39,382 nt of DNA from Synechococcus sp. UW140 (GTDB lineage Bacteria > Cyanobacteriota > Cyanobacteriia > PCC-6307 > Cyanobiaceae). Position numbers and translations under genes: made by a program. Numbering within the stretch: the stretch's first letter is position 1; every line of letters starts with the position of its first letter. Location of the stretch: assembly GCA_945877115.1 (NCBI GenBank), contig CAMCQR010000014.1, positions 1 through 39,382 on the forward strand, read 5' to 3'. Below, piece after piece: positions 25,438-32,922 of the stretch. A model generated the notes under the pieces. The model was given only the letters and a program-made list of their open reading frames with translations. It was not told the origin of the DNA and did not search any database.

Positions 25438-26276
25438 GGGCGCCGCGCCGCCCAGCGCAACTGGGCCACCATGCCCCGCAGCAGGGCCACTTCGCCGCTG
25501 TCGGGCTGGGCTCGCTGCAGCAGGGCCCGCAGCTTGGCCATGCGGGCCCGGGCGGTGTGGGGTAGCAGGAACCCCACCTCCAGCAGCAGGGCTTCCGCAT
25601 CCCCCAGGGCGGCTTCGACGGCATCCCGGGTGGCCAGGGTTCGAGAAGCATTGTTCAGCTGATCACCCGGGCGCTGATCAAGGTTCTGCCTGAGGGTCCA
25701 CAGCGTTTGAACAACAACAGCGACGGAATTGGCAAGATTGATGGATGGGTAGGAGGGGGCGGCTGGAATGTGGAGCAGACAGCCGGCCTGAAGCAGCTCA
25801 TGATTCGAGAGTCCCCGGTCCTCGCGACCGAACACCAAGGCCGCTCCCACCGGCTCACTAGATGGTGACTTGACCGGTTCAGCCAGTAACCAGGTCAGGG
25901 CTTCAGCAGGTGGGAGTAAAGGTAATGGCACTCCCTCTTTTCGGCCCGAGGCCGCCACCACCCTGCGGCAATCGGCTATAGCGGCAGGGAGATCGGGGTA
26001 GATTGGGGCCCGCTCTAAGTGATCGGCAGCGTGGACTGCCATCTGCCGAGCTTCTCCACAAAGTGGATCGCATCGTGGAGCGACAAGCCGCAATTCGTCG
26101 ATCTCAAAATTGGCGCAAAGGCGAGCGATATTACCAATGTTACGGGGGCCCAAGGGCTCAACCAAAATAAGGTTGATCTTCGGGGTCCCTTGCTGATTAA
26201 GTGGCTGCTGAAGATCGGAAGAAAAAGAATGGGTTTCGGTTTCAGAATAGTCTTTTTCTATTGATAGCTTGTCCAA
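25413..26276 (-). CDS. trmJ: tRNA/rRNA 2'-O-methyltransferase, TrmJ-like (SPOUT)
   Basis: 287 residues. The three SPOUT/TrmH motifs are clear: motif 1 EPLGPRNIGNIARLCANF, motif 2 ALVFGREDRGLSNHEL and motif 3 SYPSINLANSVAVVVQ. The C-terminal extension (ARMAKLRALLQRA, EVALLRGMVAQLRW) is the dimer-associated tail of TrmJ, which methylates the 2'-OH of residue 32 in tRNAs. The first codon is TTG at 26276; no ATG is available before motif 1. It heads a minus-strand run continuing into the beta-lactamase-like gene, DUF3370 and chlI. The first 35 codons are noticeably AT-richer than the rest. Confidence 0.88.
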   Translation of the reverse strand: MDKLSIEKDYSETETHSFSSDLQQPLNQQGTPKINLILVEPLGPRNIGNIARLCANFEIDELRLVAPRCDPLCGEARQMAVHAADHLERAPIYPDLPAAIADCRRVVAASGRKEGVPLPLLPPAEALTWLLAEPVKSPSSEPVGAALVFGREDRGLSNHELLQAGCLLHIPAAPSYPSINLANSVAVVVQTLWTLRQNLDQRPGDQLNNASRTLATRDAVEAALGDAEALLLEVGFLLPHTARARMAKLRALLQRAQPDSGEVALLRGMVAQLRWAARRPCPPGAPL

Positions 26277-26313
26277 CTTTCAGGGAGGCGGTTGCTGGAT
26301 TATATAGAGGATC

Positions 26314-26643
26314 TTAGATCGCTGATCGGGAGAACGTCATGCGTCCCATCTTGGCGGGCCAAGCTGAAAAACTCTGTGAAATAAGTAACTGTGTTACATC
26401 ATGATCATCTGGGAAAGAGCCATCGCGCATGTCAGTAAAGTTGAAAATTCGCTTAAAGCCTTCTTTTCGTATAGTTGCTCTTTCTGGCGAGAGTATTAAT
26501 ATTGGAGCTTTTCCAACGTATGCGGCCCAGCCTGCAAAGGTGCTTGCTGGGGCAATGATGTAATCGCTAAAGAATCGCTTTATCAGGTCGAGCAATTTTA
26601 AGGAAGCGTTGGCAACTGATTGCATTTCGTGATGCCTGTAGGT
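26314..26643 (-). pseudogene. Glycosyltransferase-like C-terminal fragment
   Basis: About 110 codons in a frame with no proper start: it runs upstream (YRHHEM) straight into the end of the cytM gene. The core, SDYIIAPASTFAGWAAYVGK followed by APILIL, resembles the SDYIIGPPSTFSxWAS..G motif near the C-terminus of certain glycosyltransferase-like polysaccharide proteins. Base composition is AT-richer than the neighbours, which suggests a transferred gene of which only the 3' end remains. ATG at 26625 could still give a 103-residue product. Family assignment is tentative. Confidence 0.45.
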
Positions 26644-26644
26644 C

Positions 26645-27136
26645 TCAGGGGAGGCGATGCAGGAAGGCCAGCAGGTCAGCCATGTCCTGGGGATCCGGCT
26701 GGAAGCGAGGCATGGGCGGGGTCCGGCCGCTGATGACCTGCTGGATTAATTGGCGATCGTTCTTGCGGTGATCGACGCCATGGAGGTTGGGACCCACCAG
26801 CCCCTGGGCGGCCAGGCCATGGCAGCCGGCACAATTGAGGCGGAAGAGCTTGCCACCGCTGACCTCATCCCCTTTCAGGGCCAAGGTGGCGCGGCTGTAG
26901 GGGTCCCGGGGGCCCGCTAGCAGGACCGCCGCCAGTATTAGTCCTGCCGCCAGGGCCAGGGCCAACATCAGGCCCAGTAGGCGCCGTCCCGGCCACCCGC
27001 CACTGACCTCTTGTGGGGTCCCGGGCGCCGTGGGCAGAAGGGCACCAGAGCCGGAGGTCCGGGAGAGGTCAGCGGGGGTGATTGGCGGCAGACGGGTCAC
27101 AAAGCTTGAAGCGACATGACGGGGGTCGCTGGTCAT
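26645..27136 (-). CDS. cytM: Membrane-anchored c-type cytochrome, CytM-like
   Basis: 163 residues from ATG 27136. A Pro/Ser/Thr-rich N-terminal stretch is followed by one membrane helix (about 53-75) and then a small c-type domain with haem site CAGCH (102-106) and a probable axial Met in RTPPMPRFQP. The sequence NCAGCHG...VGPNL, RKNDRQLIQQVISG, TPPMP and DMADLLAFLH is the cytochrome cM pattern of cyanobacteria. CytM is a low-abundance electron carrier linked to regulation of photosynthetic and respiratory electron flow. The cytoplasmic leader before the anchor is longer than usual. It is divergent from petG with only 35 bases between the start codons. Confidence 0.85.
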   Translation of the reverse strand: MTSDPRHVASSFVTRLPPITPADLSRTSGSGALLPTAPGTPQEVSGGWPGRRLLGLMLALALAAGLILAAVLLAGPRDPYSRATLALKGDEVSGGKLFRLNCAGCHGLAAQGLVGPNLHGVDHRKNDRQLIQQVISGRTPPMPRFQPDPQDMADLLAFLHRLP

Positions 27137-27171
27137 GGAACAATGACGCCACGACCGCTCCCTGATTCTCA

Positions 27172-27285
27172 ATGATCGAACCCCTGCTCTGTGGCATCGT
27201 CCTCGGTCTGATTCCTGTCACCCTCGCCGGCCTCTTCATGGCGGCCTGGATCCAATACCGCCGTGGCGGCAGCCTGGGGGCCTGA
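27172..27285 (+). CDS. petG: Cytochrome b6-f complex subunit 5
   Basis: A 37-residue single-helix peptide beginning [20 protein letters not shown] and continuing [13 protein letters not shown], the canonical PetG sequence and length. PetG is an essential small subunit on the periphery of the cytochrome b6f dimer in thylakoid membranes. The ATG at 27172 is fixed by conservation of MIEPLL. Its promoter must overlap that of cytM in the 35-base divergent gap or lie inside cytM. Confidence 0.95.
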   Translation: MIEPLLCGIVLGLIPVTLAGLFMAAWIQYRRGGSLGA

Positions 27286-27313
27286 AAAGGCCTGCCTGGT
27301 AGGCCGTAACGGG

Positions 27314-27356
27314 AGTATCCATTAGAGACGTTTTACTGGATACTTGCACTTTTTTA
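27314..27356 (+). terminator. Likely Rho-independent terminator of petG
   Basis: AGTATCCA (27314-27321) pairs perfectly with TGGATACT (27337-27344) around a 15-base loop, followed by TGCAC and a run of six T. It begins 28 bases after the petG stop. Confidence 0.55.
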
Positions 27357-27545
27357 GTGTGAAATTTTTTGTAATTTGAGAGTAATAAATTTTTAGTGCG
27401 AATTATTTATTGTGTTTATATTTCTTGAAATAGTAAAATATTAAACTCATTTATGTATGGCAATAATTTTAGCAATTGTTTGCATTTGCTGAACGTTATT
27501 TGGGATTTCTTTTGATGATCCCGATGATTATTTATTTTCGATTTT
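27320..27545. other. AT-rich island without a recognisable gene
   Basis: About 220 bases of strongly AT-rich sequence inside otherwise GC-rich DNA, with no reading frame of note on either strand. It opens a 740-base gap between petG and the AraC gene (27286-28025). The rest of the gap returns to high GC. There a minus-strand 119-codon frame (27528-27887) and short plus-strand pieces compete, none resembling a known family. The island may be a relic of an inserted element or a regulatory or structural region. Confidence 0.5.
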
Positions 27546-27590
27546 TTGCCGCAAGTCCAAGTTGAAGAATTCAGAGCCATGGGCTACTGA

Positions 27591-27731
27591 GAGGCTTTCC
27601 TTGGTTCCGGTTTCTGCCTGGCTTCCCTGTTCAAGGTGATCAACGGCGGTGGCGAATGGTTGGCGGATGCCAAGGCCCTCGGCAAGGGATCGGCCCATGG
27701 CGTCGCGGCAGTCTGCGGACTGCTCGAATAA
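27591..27731 (+). other. Short coding-like remnant, unidentified
   Basis: A 46-codon stretch bounded by TGA (27588) and TAA (27729) reads GSGFCLASLFKVINGGGEWL and then ADAKALGKGSAHGVAAVCGL. It has codon use and Gly/Ala-rich composition that look coding, even bacteriocin-core-like. It has no start codon, and a TGA separates it from the in-frame FLPQVQVEEFRAMGY upstream. It may be the end of a decayed small gene. The overlapping minus-strand frame is equally unproven. Confidence 0.2.
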
Positions 27732-28025
27732 ATTCGTAAAACAATCTCGGCTTGCGCCTTGGATTTGGGTGTGAATGATCCGAGGGTTGTCCTTGATTGA
27801 CTGAATCGCGCAATCCTCCCAGGGAAGCGCAAGGGGATAGGCCGGGTGCCCCTTCTTGCCCCTTGATTGCCCCCATGCAGTGCTCAAACGGGGGCAGGGC
27901 AGATTTAATTTCTGCGTCTGGGGTCGCCCTTTGTTGACCTACCCGTTGTTCTCCTGAACCACCCTCTGCGCGAGCGTCTTTCCCCCTGTGCCGACCCTGT
28001 CCAGAGCGGTCAGATTCTCTCTAGG

Positions 28026-28991
28026 GTGCTGCCGATCCGCCAGATCCAGGCCCTTGAAGGCTATGGGGATTGGTGGCATCAAAATGGCTATCTGAATTTC
28101 GGCGCCCTGCACCTGGCCGCCTGGCTTGGTTCGCCCCTGCTGCTGGAGACCCACGGGCACGAGGGCCATTGCGTGCTGCTGCAACATGGGGGCCAGGTCG
28201 AGTGGCGTCAGGGCAGCGTCTGCCTGGAACTCAACCCCGGTGATGGCCTGATCGGGCCTGGTTATCCCTGGAACTTGATCACCACCAGCCTCAGCAGCAG
28301 CAGCTCCTGCTTTCTTGCCGATCCCCATCGCCTGCTGCGCACGGCCCGGGCCATGGGGGGAGCCCATTGGCAGCCGGCCGGTCCCGCCGAAAGCGTTTTG
28401 CACCAGCCACTGCCCCTGCCCGCCGAGCGGGATCTGGCTGGCAGCGGCCTCCTGGAGGCCCTCAGTCGACTGCTGCCATTTATTAGTGCCATTGCCCATC
28501 AGGGGGAGGGGCTGGTCCAGAGCCTGCACCTCGACGACCAGATCTATCGGCTGTTGGCGGCCCTGGTATTTGCCGACCTGCGCAATGGGGAGCAGCCATT
28601 ACCAGATCTGGCGGATCGCAAACGCACGGATGCTTGTATCGATGATCTGGTGGATTTCATTCGCCTCAACCTGCATCGCCGACTTTGCCTCAGCGATCTC
28701 GAGCGCCAGAGCATGTATTCCCGCCGGGCCCTGCACTACGCATTCCGGGCCCGTTTTGATTGCAGTCCGATGCAGTGGGTGCGCCAGCAGCGCCTGGCCA
28801 TGGCCTTCGATCGCCTGCAAAATCCGATGCAAGGCGAGAGTGTCCTGGGCGTGGCCACGGCCTGCGGCTATCGCTCTTTGAGCCAATTCAGTGTGGATTT
28901 CCAAAAGGCCTATCAACGCAAACCCTCTGAGGTGCTGCGTCGGGGCCGTTTCCAGAACCAGCCTGCTGTAGATCCCCTTGGCGCTGCCTAG
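28026..28991 (+). CDS. AraC/XylS-family transcriptional regulator
   Basis: 321 residues from GTG 28026. The N-terminal 200 residues form a ligand or sensor domain with cupin-like strands (LNPGDGLIGPGYPWNLI). The C-terminal 100 residues are a typical AraC double helix-turn-helix: LCLSDLERQSMYSRRALHYA, FRARFDCSPMQWVRQQRLAM and the signature ATACGYRSLSQFSVDFQKAY followed by QRKPSE. The frame is open upstream to 27909, encoding LNHPLRERLSPCADPVQSGQ directly before this start. The true protein may therefore begin earlier at a non-ATG codon (for example CTG 27954). Its target is unknown, and neither neighbour is an obvious regulon member. Confidence 0.88.
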   Translation: MLPIRQIQALEGYGDWWHQNGYLNFGALHLAAWLGSPLLLETHGHEGHCVLLQHGGQVEWRQGSVCLELNPGDGLIGPGYPWNLITTSLSSSSSCFLADPHRLLRTARAMGGAHWQPAGPAESVLHQPLPLPAERDLAGSGLLEALSRLLPFISAIAHQGEGLVQSLHLDDQIYRLLAALVFADLRNGEQPLPDLADRKRTDACIDDLVDFIRLNLHRRLCLSDLERQSMYSRRALHYAFRARFDCSPMQWVRQQRLAMAFDRLQNPMQGESVLGVATACGYRSLSQFSVDFQKAYQRKPSEVLRRGRFQNQPAVDPLGAA

Positions 28992-29062
28992 GCACCATGA
29001 AAGGCCGCTTCCGGCAGGGCATTGAAACTACATTTTTTGATGCCGTCGGGACTGGGGGATTG

Positions 29063-29674
29063 TTAAGGATCGTGGTGAAGATTTGGGTGCTGTAAGTCGG
29101 ATTCCCCTGGCTTGTTCAACTCCAGCAGCACCACGCTGCTGCCGCCATAGGTGCGGCGGCGGCGTTCGTGCCAGCCCGCCGGCAGGGCGGGGGGGGCCTT
29201 GCTGTCGCATTCCCAGAGCAGGGTGCCGCCCGGCGCCAGCCAGCCGCCGGAGGCCACCGCCTCCGTCAGGGGGCCATGGAGGCCGGCCGGCCAGGGCGGA
29301 TCGAGGTAGATCAGGTCAAAGCGGTGGGCGTCGCTGGCGGGGCCCGGCGCCAGCCAAAGGCGGGCTTCTTGGCAGATGACCCGGGCCCGCTCCGGGGCCA
29401 CCGCCTCCAGGTTGGCGCGGGCCACCGCCGCGATGCGTCGATCCTGTTCGACGGCCACCGCCAGCGCTGCGCCCCGGATCAGGGCTTCGCAGGCCATCAC
29501 GCCGCTGCCGCAGCAGAGGTCGAGCCAGCGGCAGCCGGACACCTGGTCCGCCACCAGATTCATCACCGCCAACCGCACCCGGGAGGCCGTCGGTCGGGCC
29601 ACCAGACCGGGCGGGCTCATGAGCCGGCGGCCGCCACTGAGGCGCAGGCCGCTGCCACCCTGGTTCCGCTTCAA
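29063..29674 (-). CDS. rsmD: 16S rRNA (guanine966-N2)-methyltransferase
   Basis: 203 residues from TTG 29674, which overlaps the hisH stop by three bases (TTGA). This start gives MKRNQGGSGLRLSGGRRL, matching the usual RsmD opening LR(V/L)xGGRxL. The SAM-binding motif is LDLCCGSGVMACEALIRGA and the catalytic motif IV is DPPW in LIYLDPPW. RsmD methylates G966 in helix 31 of 16S rRNA during 30S assembly. Overlap with hisH implies translational coupling. Confidence 0.92.
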   Translation of the reverse strand: MKRNQGGSGLRLSGGRRLMSPPGLVARPTASRVRLAVMNLVADQVSGCRWLDLCCGSGVMACEALIRGAALAVAVEQDRRIAAVARANLEAVAPERARVICQEARLWLAPGPASDAHRFDLIYLDPPWPAGLHGPLTEAVASGGWLAPGGTLLWECDSKAPPALPAGWHERRRRTYGGSSVVLLELNKPGESDLQHPNLHHDP

Positions 29675-30300
29675 CCCTGGGCGGCCACCCAGGCCAGCCA
29701 GCGGTGCAGCATGGCCTCGCCGGTGCGACCCGATTTTTCGGGGTGGAACTGGCAGGCGGCGATGTTGTCCTGCCACAGGGCTGCCGTCACCGGGCTGTCG
29801 CCCCACTCCACCAGCGCCGTGGTCCCGTCCGGATCGGCCGGGACCGCCGCATAGGAGTGGACGAAATAGACCCAGTTGGGGGGGCTGCCCTCGGGCAGCC
29901 GGGGGCTGGGGCGGGCCGCCAGCAACGGGGCCCAGCCCATGTGGGGAATGGGCTGGCCGGGCCAGGCGGGTAGGGCCCGAACCCTGCCGCCCACCAGGCC
30001 CAGGCCGCTGGAGGTTCCCTCTTCACTGCCTTCAAAGAGCAATTGCAGGCCCAGGCAGATGCCCAGCAGCGGACGGCCCGCCGCGCAGGAGCGCCGCAGG
30101 GCTTCCACCAGATTAGTGGCCCGCAACCGCTCCATGGCCGGATCAAAGGCACCCACTCCCGGCAGCACCAGGGCCTGGCAAGCATCGATGGCCTCGGGGC
30201 TCCGCACGGGCCGCACGTCGGCTCCAAGCCGCTCGAAAGCTCGCTGCACTGAATGCAGGTTGCCCATGCCGTAGTCCACCAGGCCAATGGGTCCGGTCAT
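29671..30300 (-). CDS. hisH: Imidazole glycerol phosphate synthase, glutamine amidotransferase subunit
   Basis: 209 residues from ATG 30300, where MTGPIGLVDYGMGNLHSV matches the HisH N-terminus. Class I amidotransferase triad: Cys82 in GICLGLQLL, His186 and Glu188 in QFHPEKSG; the oxyanion strand LPGVGAF and VYFVHSY are also present. HisH releases ammonia from glutamine for HisF in histidine and purine (AICAR) synthesis. It lies 31 bases downstream of trxA and overlaps rsmD. Confidence 0.96.
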   Translation of the reverse strand: MTGPIGLVDYGMGNLHSVQRAFERLGADVRPVRSPEAIDACQALVLPGVGAFDPAMERLRATNLVEALRRSCAAGRPLLGICLGLQLLFEGSEEGTSSGLGLVGGRVRALPAWPGQPIPHMGWAPLLAARPSPRLPEGSPPNWVYFVHSYAAVPADPDGTTALVEWGDSPVTAALWQDNIAACQFHPEKSGRTGEAMLHRWLAWVAAQG

Positions 30301-30331
30301 GGCACGAAGGGGACTTCGAGGGTGTCGGCAT

Positions 30332-30655
30332 TCAGATGTGCTTGCCGATCGCCTGGGAGAGGGTGTTGGCCGGGACGGCTCCGACAACGGTGTCGACCTT
30401 TTCGCCCCCCTTGAAGATCATCAGGGTGGGAATGCTGCGAATGCCGTACTGGCTGGCGATGTTGGGGTTTTCGTCGGTATTCAGCTTGAACACCTTGATC
30501 TTGCCCTCGTAGGTCTTGGCCATTTCATCGACGATCGGGGCCACCATGCGGCAGGGGCCACACCAGGGAGCCCAGAAATCCACGAGGACGGGCTGTTCGC
30601 TGTTCAGCACGTCGGCGGTGAAAGTGGCGTCAGTGGTGGGGGTGGCGTTGGACAT
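30332..30655 (-). CDS. trxA: Thioredoxin
   Basis: 107 residues with active site WCGPC (Cys32, Cys35) in [18 protein letters not shown], a cis-proline in RSIPTLMIF and the conserved VGAVP end. An m-type thioredoxin that reduces target disulfides, including light-regulated enzymes. Its gene follows guaB3 and the Yfr1 RNA and precedes hisH. Confidence 0.97.
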   Translation of the reverse strand: MSNATPTTDATFTADVLNSEQPVLVDFWAPWCGPCRMVAPIVDEMAKTYEGKIKVFKLNTDENPNIASQYGIRSIPTLMIFKGGEKVDTVVGAVPANTLSQAIGKHI

Positions 30656-30775
30656 CCGTGGAAATCTTTGAGTCAGTTGAACCTAGCAACGAAGTCCGGC
30701 CATTCTTGGTGTCGCCAACGCAGCGTTGCAGGCCGTTGCGTGGCGGTGTCAGGGGGTTGGCGAAGAAAGCGGTGA

Positions 30776-30805
30776 GAAAAGACAGAAAGCCCGGCAACGC
30801 CGGGC
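30776..30805 (-). terminator. Rho-independent terminator of Yfr1
   Basis: A 7-bp GC-only stem (30789-30795 with 30799-30805) around a three-base loop, followed on the minus strand by TTTCTGTCTTTTCT. It ends Yfr1 and probably also any read-through from guaB3. Confidence 0.85.
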
Positions 30806-30848
30806 CGGAGGGTGTGAGGAGTGTGCGAGCCGTAGCCCCCACGGCTTG
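30776..30848 (-). ncRNA. yfr1: Yfr1 small regulatory RNA
   Basis: On the minus strand there is a 5' stem-loop GCCGT..ACGGC (30829-30845). A single-stranded stretch follows with the ultraconserved Yfr1 motif ACTCCTCACAC (30812-30822). A 3' stem-loop GCCCGGC..GCCGGGC (30789-30805) and the T-rich tail TTTCTGTCTTTTCT complete it. This is exactly the known Yfr1 layout, and in marine picocyanobacteria Yfr1 lies in the same guaB-trxA spacer. Yfr1 is an abundant cyanobacterial sRNA whose exposed motif pairs with 5' regions of target mRNAs, including porin-like outer-membrane proteins. The 5' end is estimated from the stem; a TACGCT at 30849-30854 may be its -10 element. Confidence 0.9.
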
Positions 30849-30898
30849 AGCGTAGCGCCAATCTCGGCGCCCCTAGAGGGGTCTTGCGCTGGGACAGG

Positions 30899-32062
30899 CT
30901 ATTTACCCATGCCCAGTTGTTGCGCTTTCTGATAAACCTTCCCTTCCGTTAGCAACGACGGCGCCACCACGACTTCGACCTGTTGCATTTCGCGCAGGTT
31001 GCGGGCTCCCAGGGTGCCCATCGAGGTGCGGATCGCTCCCAGTAAGTTCTGGGTGCCGTCATCCAGGGCGGCCGGGCCCCGCAGGATGCGCTCCAGGCTG
31101 CCTGTGGTGCCGACCCGGATGCGGGTGCCGCGGGGCAACACCGGGCTTGGGGTGGCCATACCCCAGTGGAAGCCCCGGCCGGGGGCTTCGGAGGCCCGGG
31201 CGATGGGGGAGCCGATCATCACGGCATCAGCTCCGCAGGCCAGGCATTTGCAAATGTCACCGCCGGTGACGATGCCGCCGTCGGCAATTACGGGCACTAG
31301 GCGACCGCTCTCTTTTTCGAAGTCGTCGCGGGCGGCGGCACAATCAGCCACTGCGGTGGCCTGGGGGATGCCGATGCCGAGCACCCCGCGGGAGGTGCAG
31401 GCGGCGCCGGGGCCGATGCCCACCATCACGCCGGCGGCACCGGCGCGCATCAGGTCGAGGGTCACCTCATAGGTGACGCAGTTGCCGATCACGACGGGCA
31501 ACCCCAGGTCACGGCAGAGGGCCGCCAGGTCGAGGCTGGCCCGGCCCTCGGCGCTGATGTGCTCGGTGGAGACCACCGTGGCCTGCACGAACAGCAGCTG
31601 AGCTCCAGCCTCAACCAGCATCGATCCGAAGCGCATGGCAGCCACCGGGGTGGCACTGACGGCGGCGATGCCACCCCCCTCCCGGATTTCGCCAATCCGG
31701 CGGCGGATCAGGTCTTCCCGCACCGGCTGGCCATAGAGCTCCTGCATTAAGGGGACGAACTCCTCTTTGCCAACGGCGGTGATGCGATCGAGCACCGGGT
31801 TGGGATCGTCGTAGCGACATTGCACCCCCTCCAGGTTCAGCACGCCCATGGCGCCCAGGCGGGAGAGCTCGATGGCCATGGCCGGATCCACGACCCCGTC
31901 CATGGCGCTGGCGATGATGGGGATCTCACGCTCAATCCCCCCCAGGGTCCAGCGGCTGTCGACCACATCTGGGTCAACGGTGCGGCCCCCAGGAACAAGG
32001 GCGATCTCATCAATGCCGTAGGCGCGCCGAACGGTTCGGGAACGGCCGAGCTGGATGGTCAA
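30899..32062 (-). CDS. guaB3: GuaB3-type IMP dehydrogenase family protein
   Basis: 387 residues, a TIM barrel without the CBS pair of classical GuaB, opening GRSRTVRRAYGIDEIALVPG as in cyanobacterial and actinobacterial GuaB3. The catalytic loop GIGPGAACTSRG carries Cys222. The phosphate-binding VIADGGIVTGGDICK and ADAVMIGSP follow. Family members from cyanobacteria have been reported to have IMP dehydrogenase activity. The start is TTG at 32062, supported by the conserved N-terminus. A hairpin CCCCTCTAGGGG just downstream (about 30870-30881) and Yfr1 separate it from trxA. Confidence 0.93.
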   Translation of the reverse strand: MTIQLGRSRTVRRAYGIDEIALVPGGRTVDPDVVDSRWTLGGIEREIPIIASAMDGVVDPAMAIELSRLGAMGVLNLEGVQCRYDDPNPVLDRITAVGKEEFVPLMQELYGQPVREDLIRRRIGEIREGGGIAAVSATPVAAMRFGSMLVEAGAQLLFVQATVVSTEHISAEGRASLDLAALCRDLGLPVVIGNCVTYEVTLDLMRAGAAGVMVGIGPGAACTSRGVLGIGIPQATAVADCAAARDDFEKESGRLVPVIADGGIVTGGDICKCLACGADAVMIGSPIARASEAPGRGFHWGMATPSPVLPRGTRIRVGTTGSLERILRGPAALDDGTQNLLGAIRTSMGTLGARNLREMQQVEVVVAPSLLTEGKVYQKAQQLGMGK

Positions 32063-32122
32063 CGGGCGGTTACAAGGGTTGGGGCCAAACTATCAACAGG
32101 TCCGCTGGACTCCAGGCCTGGA

Positions 32123-32797
32123 TCAGGGGCGACCGGTGAAGTCGTGCCAGCGTTTTTTCCAGATTTGATAGAGGTTATCCCTGTCCTGGCTCTTGATCAG
32201 GTGGGTGAACCCGAAATTGACCAGGTACAGCAGGCCGGCCAGCTGCAGCAGCCGGGGCAGCAGCGGGATGTCGTCGAGGGTTTCGAGCACGGCTTCGTAG
32301 AGCTTGATCAGGATCAAGCCGGCCAAGAGCAGGCCCGATGCCCGCAATGGGCCGCCTAGGCGCTCCCATTGGCCGCCTAGGTCATTGCGGTCGAACCAGT
32401 CGCGCAGGTTGCCGCTGAGCAGATCCCATTCGCCGCCTTCGCTGTCCTGGCCCCCCAGGGGGGGAACCTCGACGCTGGAGCCGATGGTGGGGATGGCCGT
32501 GGCTGTGGTCGCTGAGCCGCCATAGGAGCCGCCATAAGACCCGCCATAGGAGCCGGCGACGGGGGCCGAGGCGGCAATGGTCGCGCTGTCGGTGGGATCG
32601 GGGGTGCTACTGACGGGCGCGTAACCCATCACAAGCGGGGCGGTTTCAGCCGGGCTCTGTTCTGGTGCTACGGCCACGGGCTCCGATGGGGCCGCAGCAT
32701 GGTCTTCACTGCTGGCCGGGGCGCCATAGGAGCCGATCGCCGTCGGGGGCGGGGCCTGGTCGTCCTGGTGCTCCGGAGCGTGGGGCGTTTCAGCCAT
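32123..32797 (-). CDS. CAAD-domain thylakoid membrane protein
   Basis: 224 residues. The first 120 are low-complexity, Ala/Pro/Ser-rich, with a tandem GSYGGSYGGSYGG near 82-95. The C-terminal 100 residues form the CAAD domain seen in cyanobacterial aminoacyl-tRNA synthetases and in CURT1-like thylakoid proteins. It contains an amphipathic helix (LRDWFDRND), two hydrophobic helices (LLLAGLILIKLYEAVLETL and LLQLAGLLYLVNFGFTHLI) and a charged end. Such proteins bind or bend thylakoid membranes. The ATG at 32797 is clear. It lies upstream of guaB3 with a 60-base gap. Confidence 0.85.
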   Translation of the reverse strand: MAETPHAPEHQDDQAPPPTAIGSYGAPASSEDHAAAPSEPVAVAPEQSPAETAPLVMGYAPVSSTPDPTDSATIAASAPVAGSYGGSYGGSYGGSATTATAIPTIGSSVEVPPLGGQDSEGGEWDLLSGNLRDWFDRNDLGGQWERLGGPLRASGLLLAGLILIKLYEAVLETLDDIPLLPRLLQLAGLLYLVNFGFTHLIKSQDRDNLYQIWKKRWHDFTGRP

Positions 32798-32922
32798 GGC
32801 GAGGGGAGTGCGCTTACCGGAGCTTAACGACCCTTTTCGGCTACTTCTTTGTGGCTTTCTGCCTGTTTTGGGGCGCTTGTGTTTTCGTGACCACCTCCCG
32901 CGGAGTTGGGGCCTGCGCCGGC

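Noticed and set aside
27528-27887. Minus-strand 119-codon frame in the petG-AraC gap
   Set aside because: No recognisable family, it ends inside the AT-rich island, and a competing plus-strand scrap looks as good; kept only as part of the gap description.
29675-29806. Longer RsmD start at 29806
   Set aside because: That extension lies inside hisH and does not resemble RsmD. TTG 29674 overlaps the hisH stop and gives the conserved N-terminus.
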